DNA of 64,000 bases from Aralia elata. Taxonomy: Eukaryota > Streptophyta > Magnoliopsida > Apiales > Araliaceae. The notes under the pieces were generated by a model. It saw nothing but the letters and a program-made list of their open reading frames with translations. It did not search any database and was not told the DNA's origin. The stretch is from contig CM068387.1 of assembly GCA_034770075.1 (NCBI GenBank), positions 76,819,971 to 76,883,970 of the forward strand. Reading direction: 5' to 3'. A program made the position numbers and the translations under genes. Shown one piece after another: positions 59,655 to 64,000 of the stretch (position 1 is the first letter of the stretch; the number at the start of each line of letters is the position of its first letter).

Positions 59655-61532
59655 TATTGATTATGCAGCATGTTTGTGATTCCCTAAATCCCTATTCTCC
59701 AAAATTTCGTTCCATGCTCTATTATTTTTCTATAAACCAAATTCCTTAAACACCAAAAGGTTGAAAAAAATCTCCTAAATGTCCAGGCATTATCAGTAAT
59801 TCGGTTAAGACTTAAGAAGAGCAATAGTAAGTTGATTCAAGAGGAAATCACAAACAATAGTCCATAGAAGTGGAAAGAGACTCGTAAATCAAACATCAAA
59901 GCTAATATTTCTTGGGAACTCAGTTTTTACAAGGGTAGTGTTATGTTTTTAATATTTCATTTAAAATTGGAAATTAAATGTTATATAGGATAAATTGTGC
60001 TGTAAATAAACTGTTGACTGAGGCATTGAGCTGTGAAGAGTAAGGAGACTAATTGTTGTTGTGCGGAATAATAAAGGAGAAAAACATGGCTTGAAGCATG
60101 TATAATAAAACTATATGAACTCTATCCCACAAATTGATGCACATGTGATATTTAATAATATTCCTCTTAGAACTGTTTGGTTTAAAAAGAGAGAATTGAG
60201 CAAGGCTTTGTTTCTGTCGTCCCTGTTGTCATTGCGTTGTTCGATTTGCTCTTATTGAGATTTATATAATTTGATGGGTATCTCTATGCACAATGTGTCT
60301 TTATGCTTAGTTTTTGGATATTCGGATATTATATTATATACACCACAAATCCTGATTTCGTCCCTTTGTTAAAAAAGTTCTTGGCCCCCCTCAAGATCAA
60401 ATCCTGATTTCGTCGTTGCGGTGATCCCTATACCCCCGCCTCGAATGGAGACAGTAATTTTAACTCTAACCAGGGATGAAAAATCACTGAATATTTTTTA
60501 TTGGGATGGAGAGGAGATAATATTTACTTTCCTCACCCCAATTCCCGCCCTCTGAATAATTATGAATTAATTAAATTAATATTTATACTATTATATATTA
60601 CATAATTAAAATATATGTCCTTATGTGTGTGTATATATTATTATGATTTGATTTTTCTTAATTTTATCATGTATACGTTAAAATATGATTAATTTTTTAT
60701 ATATATATTATTATAAAGATAATTAATATTGATTTTTTTATTAAAAAATTCATAAAATATTAACCGTCACGGTGATATAAATTCTCGACGAAGGTTTAAA
60801 TTCGCCTGAACATGAAGATGATTATTAAATTTTAATCTCGTAAATAATGAGACGAGTAGGAAGAATTTTTATTAGATAGGAGATAAGATTGGAATATGTA
60901 ATTCCCCCTCCGCCCGTCGAATTGCCATTCATAATTCAAAGGCCTAATTACATATATTAGTACATTTTTGAAAATAATTACAAAAATCATACATCCATAA
61001 AATAATTACAAAAATATTACACTTTTTCATTTTTATTTACAATATTAATACAATCTCTCTCTCGCCATCTTCAGGGACTCCATTTCAGCCTTTAAAGAGT
61101 TTTCACGCGTCGTTCGTCAACCTATTTTTGGTATCATGGAGTTTCCCCTCCAGTGTATGTGCCTAGCTTCTTCTCCCACAATTGTGCATCCTTGACAGCA
61201 TATGCCAGCTCGCTCTGGCTTTTCAGAAAATCAGCCCTAAATTTATCAACTTTGGATCCAGATTGATGCATCAGCTGGGCAAAGATAGTATTGAACTACA
61301 AAACAAAAATAGCTATGTTTAGAACACAAGTAAATAAGCATATTCAAGCTTTAAAAAGAAAATGGTACTCACTACTCACTGTCGTGGGTTGGGACGGTGG
61401 TGGTTACGGATTTAATGGCAAGTTCAGATACTGCAGTAGTAAAATTTAACTACTAGTGGCTTTAGGGAGGGGTGAGAAATGGTGGACGGCGGCGGTTGTG
61501 TCGTCGTGATGGAAAACGAGTTGAGGAGGAGG
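59655..61532. other. Intergenic with degraded repeat sequence
   Basis: No intact gene. 60340-60940 has patches such as GGGATGGAGAGGAGATAA and CCCTCCGCCCGTCGAATTGC typical of worn hAT-like repeats. On the minus strand at 61141-61310 an open segment reads like a coiled-coil piece (SGSKVDKFRADFLKSQSELA, AYAVKDAQLWEKKLG) and stops at a TGA; this may be a remnant of a transposon-encoded protein. Confidence 0.45.
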
Positions 61533-61918
61533 AGGGTAACCAACTCTTAATACAAAGGTAACCGACCTTAATACATAGGTAACCAACCTTTAATACAAAG
61601 GTAACCAAACCTTAGATACAAAGGTAACAAAACCTTAATACAGAGATAATCAACCCTTAATACAAAGGTAACCAAAACTTAATACAAAAGGTATCCAACC
61701 TTAAAACAAAGGTAACTAACCTTTAATATAAAGGTAACAAAACCTTAATACCAAGGTAACCAACCTTTAATACAAAAGTAACCAAACCTTAATACAAAGG
61801 TAACCAACCCTTAATATAAAGGTAACCAAACCTTAATACAAAGGTAACGAAACATTAATACAGAGGTAACCAAACCTTAATATAGAGGTAACCAACCTTA
61901 ATATAAAGGTAACCAAAA
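61533..61918. repeat. Minisatellite array, about 18 units of 21 bp
   Basis: Imperfect head-to-tail repeats of TTAATACAAAGGTAACCAACC with variants (AACCAAACC, AACAAAACC). It is the left partner of an oppositely oriented array at 61940-62220. Confidence 0.95.
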
Positions 61919-61939
61919 CTAGTTACTACACTTTCAGAA

Positions 61940-62220
61940 ATTGGTTACCTCCATACTAGTGTTTGGTTATCTCCATACTAGTGTTTGGTTACCAGCGTAT
62001 AGGGATAGAAATATGACTTGTTTTCTCAGTGGCTGCACTATGCAAAAACTGCAATTGTGGATGTGGTTTGGTTACATTGATATGAAGGTTTGGTTACCTT
62101 AGTATGAATGTTTGGTTACCTTGGTATGAATGTTTGGTTACCTTGGTATGAATGTTTGGTTACCTTGATATGAACGTTTGGTTACTTTGGTATGAAAGTT
62201 TGGTTATCCAATAAAAACTT
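61940..62220. repeat. Minisatellite array in opposite orientation, about 10 units of 22 bp
   Basis: Repeats of GTTTGGTTACCTTGGTATGA, the approximate reverse complement of the units in 61533-61918. The first two units carry ACTAGT variants; a non-repetitive gap of about 65 bp (61998-62065) interrupts it. It ends about 60 bp before the AMT1 start codon, so it is inside the core promoter or leader. Confidence 0.95.
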
Positions 62221-62280
62221 AGACCTTCAAATCCTTTCTCTCTTCTCAGTGTTTTACTCTTTCAAGTAAAACAGCCAGCC

Positions 62281-62542
62281 ATGGCGGCAACCAGTTGCTC
62301 TGCCGATCAGTTGGCACAGTTCTTCGGTGCCAACACCACCAACCCCACCGTAGCCGCCACCCTTATCTGTGACCAGTTCGCTGCCGTCTCTAACCGGTTC
62401 ACCGATACCGGCTACGCCATCGACTCAACTTACCTCCACTTCTCCGCCTACCTCGTCTTTTCCATGCAGCTCGGTTTCGCCATACTCTGTGCCGGCTCCG
62501 TCCGCGCCAAAAACACCATGAACATTATGCTCACCAACACTG
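62281..62542 (+). CDS. High-affinity ammonium transporter AMT1 family, first exon (partial)
   Basis: The frame from ATG encodes 86 recognisable residues: a Ser/Thr/Asn-rich N-terminus, then TYLHFSAYLVFSMQLGFAIL (first membrane segment) and CAGSVRAKNTMNIMLTN, a block nearly invariant in plant AMT1 proteins. AMT1s are plasma-membrane trimers importing ammonium. After MLTN the expected continuation (VLDAAAGG type) is missing and the frame stops at 62563-62565, so a splice donor probably lies at 62538-62543 (a GT follows AACACTG) and the rest of the roughly 500-residue protein lies beyond the window. The start context AGCCATGGCG is strong. A break of the gene here cannot be excluded. Confidence 0.85.
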
Positions 62543-62919
62543 GTACTGCTACTTTCTCTTTATAGCTTCAGATCTCCACTTCCACTCTCTCTCTCCATAT
62601 ATGTACATACATATATTTAAAATGTTTGTTATTTGAATTCCCGATTAATGTGAATTACGTTATTTTTGTAATTATTTTATGGATGTTTTATTTTTATAAA
62701 TATTTTTTAATTATTGTATATTATTGTTAAAGACCCTAATTCAAAATCAATCGAGCCCACACTATTAGGCCCAAGAAATAACTGGGCTAAACTTTTTGCT
62801 TTTCAGACCGAGTGGATGGATAACTGAGTGAGTGGGGGTGGCAAAATAAAGTGGACAGTCTTTTTCAGAAAAGAATGGACACAGCCCCCCGCCTCATTTT
62901 CCTTTTTCCTTACGACACG

Positions 62920-62958
<39 letters not shown>

Positions 62959-64000
62959 GTGGAAAAAAAGCAGAGAATATTAAGTGAATTATTATCTTTG
63001 AAAACATTTAACTCCCATTTGGATTTATTCTCTTCGGTGGTTGTCTTTTATTCTACTTTCCTCTCCATAAAAAGTATTTTTTCCCTCTCTTTATTTCTCT
63101 TTTTTTTTCTGCATTATATAAAAACTAACAACACAATCTTTGTAACCAAATCCAGTGGCTATGTCTTTCAGAGGGGTAAGTTCTATGTAGTTATGGTTCC
63201 ATTTTATCTTTTTTATTGCTCTGTATAGATCCCACTTTACTCTTTGCACGTACAGATTCTATATAAGATGTATGCAAATTTTATGCTTTTATATTGTATA
63301 GAGTTTTTGATGTAGTGATCTGGGTTTTTTTTTTGTTTTTTTTTATAAATTTGTTTCCCCGTATGTTATTTGTATTGTTCCATATGTCTAGAAATTCAGT
63401 TTAATTTAATTTTGGTGTGAATTTCCCATTACTTGTAGACAAGTGACCAAAGTGTGCAATTTTAACTTTAATTTTGTTAAGTTAATTAATGTAATTCATG
63501 GGTCTAATGCATAATAGAATAACAGTTTGATTCTATGTTGGCTACTGTTTGTGAGGAATAAGAATCTTGATCTTCTTGTTGGTTTTGTGAAATTGTGAAG
63601 CAAGGCGGGTCTTAATAATCTGATATAAGGTTTTCGAGTATAACACTAAAATGAATTTCAGTTGAAATTTTTAGTGGGTAATTGCATAGAACCTAAAGAT
63701 AGTCAGGTTTGATGATTTGTTGATGGAAAGAAATGATTCTTTGTCTCATTACCATTGTAAAGTTGAGATTAAGAAGAAAGTAGGAGTAAAAGCAAAAGAT
63801 AAAATTTTAATCTTAATGTAAATTTTCGTTTCTGTCGCATGATGCAGAATAATTTTTGTAATGTTTAACTATGAATTCAGATTTAAGGAGTAAAGAAAGG
63901 ACGAAGGAAATCACATTTCTTTTGATTTTCTCTACGTTTTATTTTTCCTTACCAAATCCATGAGCGAAAGAGATTGTTGCAAGGGTTGGAGAGGTGGGGG
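62543..64000 (+). other. Presumed AMT1 first intron, running off the window
   Basis: No sequence encoding the remaining AMT1 membrane segments is found here. It contains a 32-bp CT microsatellite at 62921-62952 and otherwise AT-rich sequence. Confidence 0.5.
62921..62952. repeat. (CT)n microsatellite
   Basis: Sixteen CT units within the presumed AMT1 intron. Confidence 0.95.

Noticed and set aside
61533..62220. CRISPR-like array
   Set aside because: Units are directly adjacent without unique spacers, in a plant nuclear context; it is a minisatellite.
62851..63228. 125-codon frame downstream of AMT1 exon 1
   Set aside because: Its Leu-Ser repeats come from the CT microsatellite; no AMT1 similarity.

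Overview
This is nuclear DNA from a flowering plant, most likely a eudicot. It is AT-rich, genes are split by AT-rich GT-AG introns, (TA)n microsatellites are frequent, and plant-specific families are present: tau-class glutathione transferase, 11S seed globulin, R2R3-MYB and AMT1. I cannot name the species from sequence alone.

Layout. 0-5 kb: a tau GST gene (GST1, minus strand) in a duplicated unit carrying transposon insertions. 6.3-7.0 kb: a small single-exon DUF761 gene. 9.4-13.2 kb: a complete seven-exon cytosolic NAD-malate dehydrogenase (MDH1). 17.0-20.3 kb: a four-exon 11S globulin with seed-type promoter motifs and an apparent GC-AG first intron. 21.5-26.4 kb: a second complete MDH (MDH2) with a near-perfect 357-bp palindrome just upstream. 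27.2-31.3 kb: a second GST unit (GST2, intact) with a 542-bp solo LTR. 31.26-31.37 kb: a scrap of a third MDH. 31.4-34.65 kb: a third GST unit, almost identical to GST1's, whose gene (GST3) has lost most of exon 1. 34.65-38.76 kb: a CACTA-type transposon carrying fragments of two unrelated host genes, V-ATPase subunit a and CCT/TCP-1 alpha. 41.9-44.4 kb: an R2R3-MYB of the MYB13/14/15 type (minus strand). 44.8-54.2 kb: a gene-poor stretch of AT repeats. 54.2-58.6 kb: a seven-exon MEAF6/Eaf6-type NuA4 subunit (minus strand). 59-62.2 kb: transposon debris and two minisatellite arrays in opposite orientation. 62.28 kb to the end: the first exon of an AMT1 ammonium transporter, continuing beyond the window.

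The organising theme is repeated duplication of a unit pairing an MDH (plus strand) with a tau GST (minus strand). GST1, MDH1, MDH2-GST2 and MDH-fragment-GST3 are its visible products. Because the copies can be aligned, several mobile-element insertions have an empty site in a sister copy, so their ends and target-site duplications can be read directly. The genes are not an operon; apart from the duplicated MDH/GST pair their neighbourhood implies no common function. I found no clearly undescribed biological system. The most distinctive objects are the gene-capturing CACTA element, the palindrome beside MDH2 and the opposed minisatellite arrays in front of AMT1.
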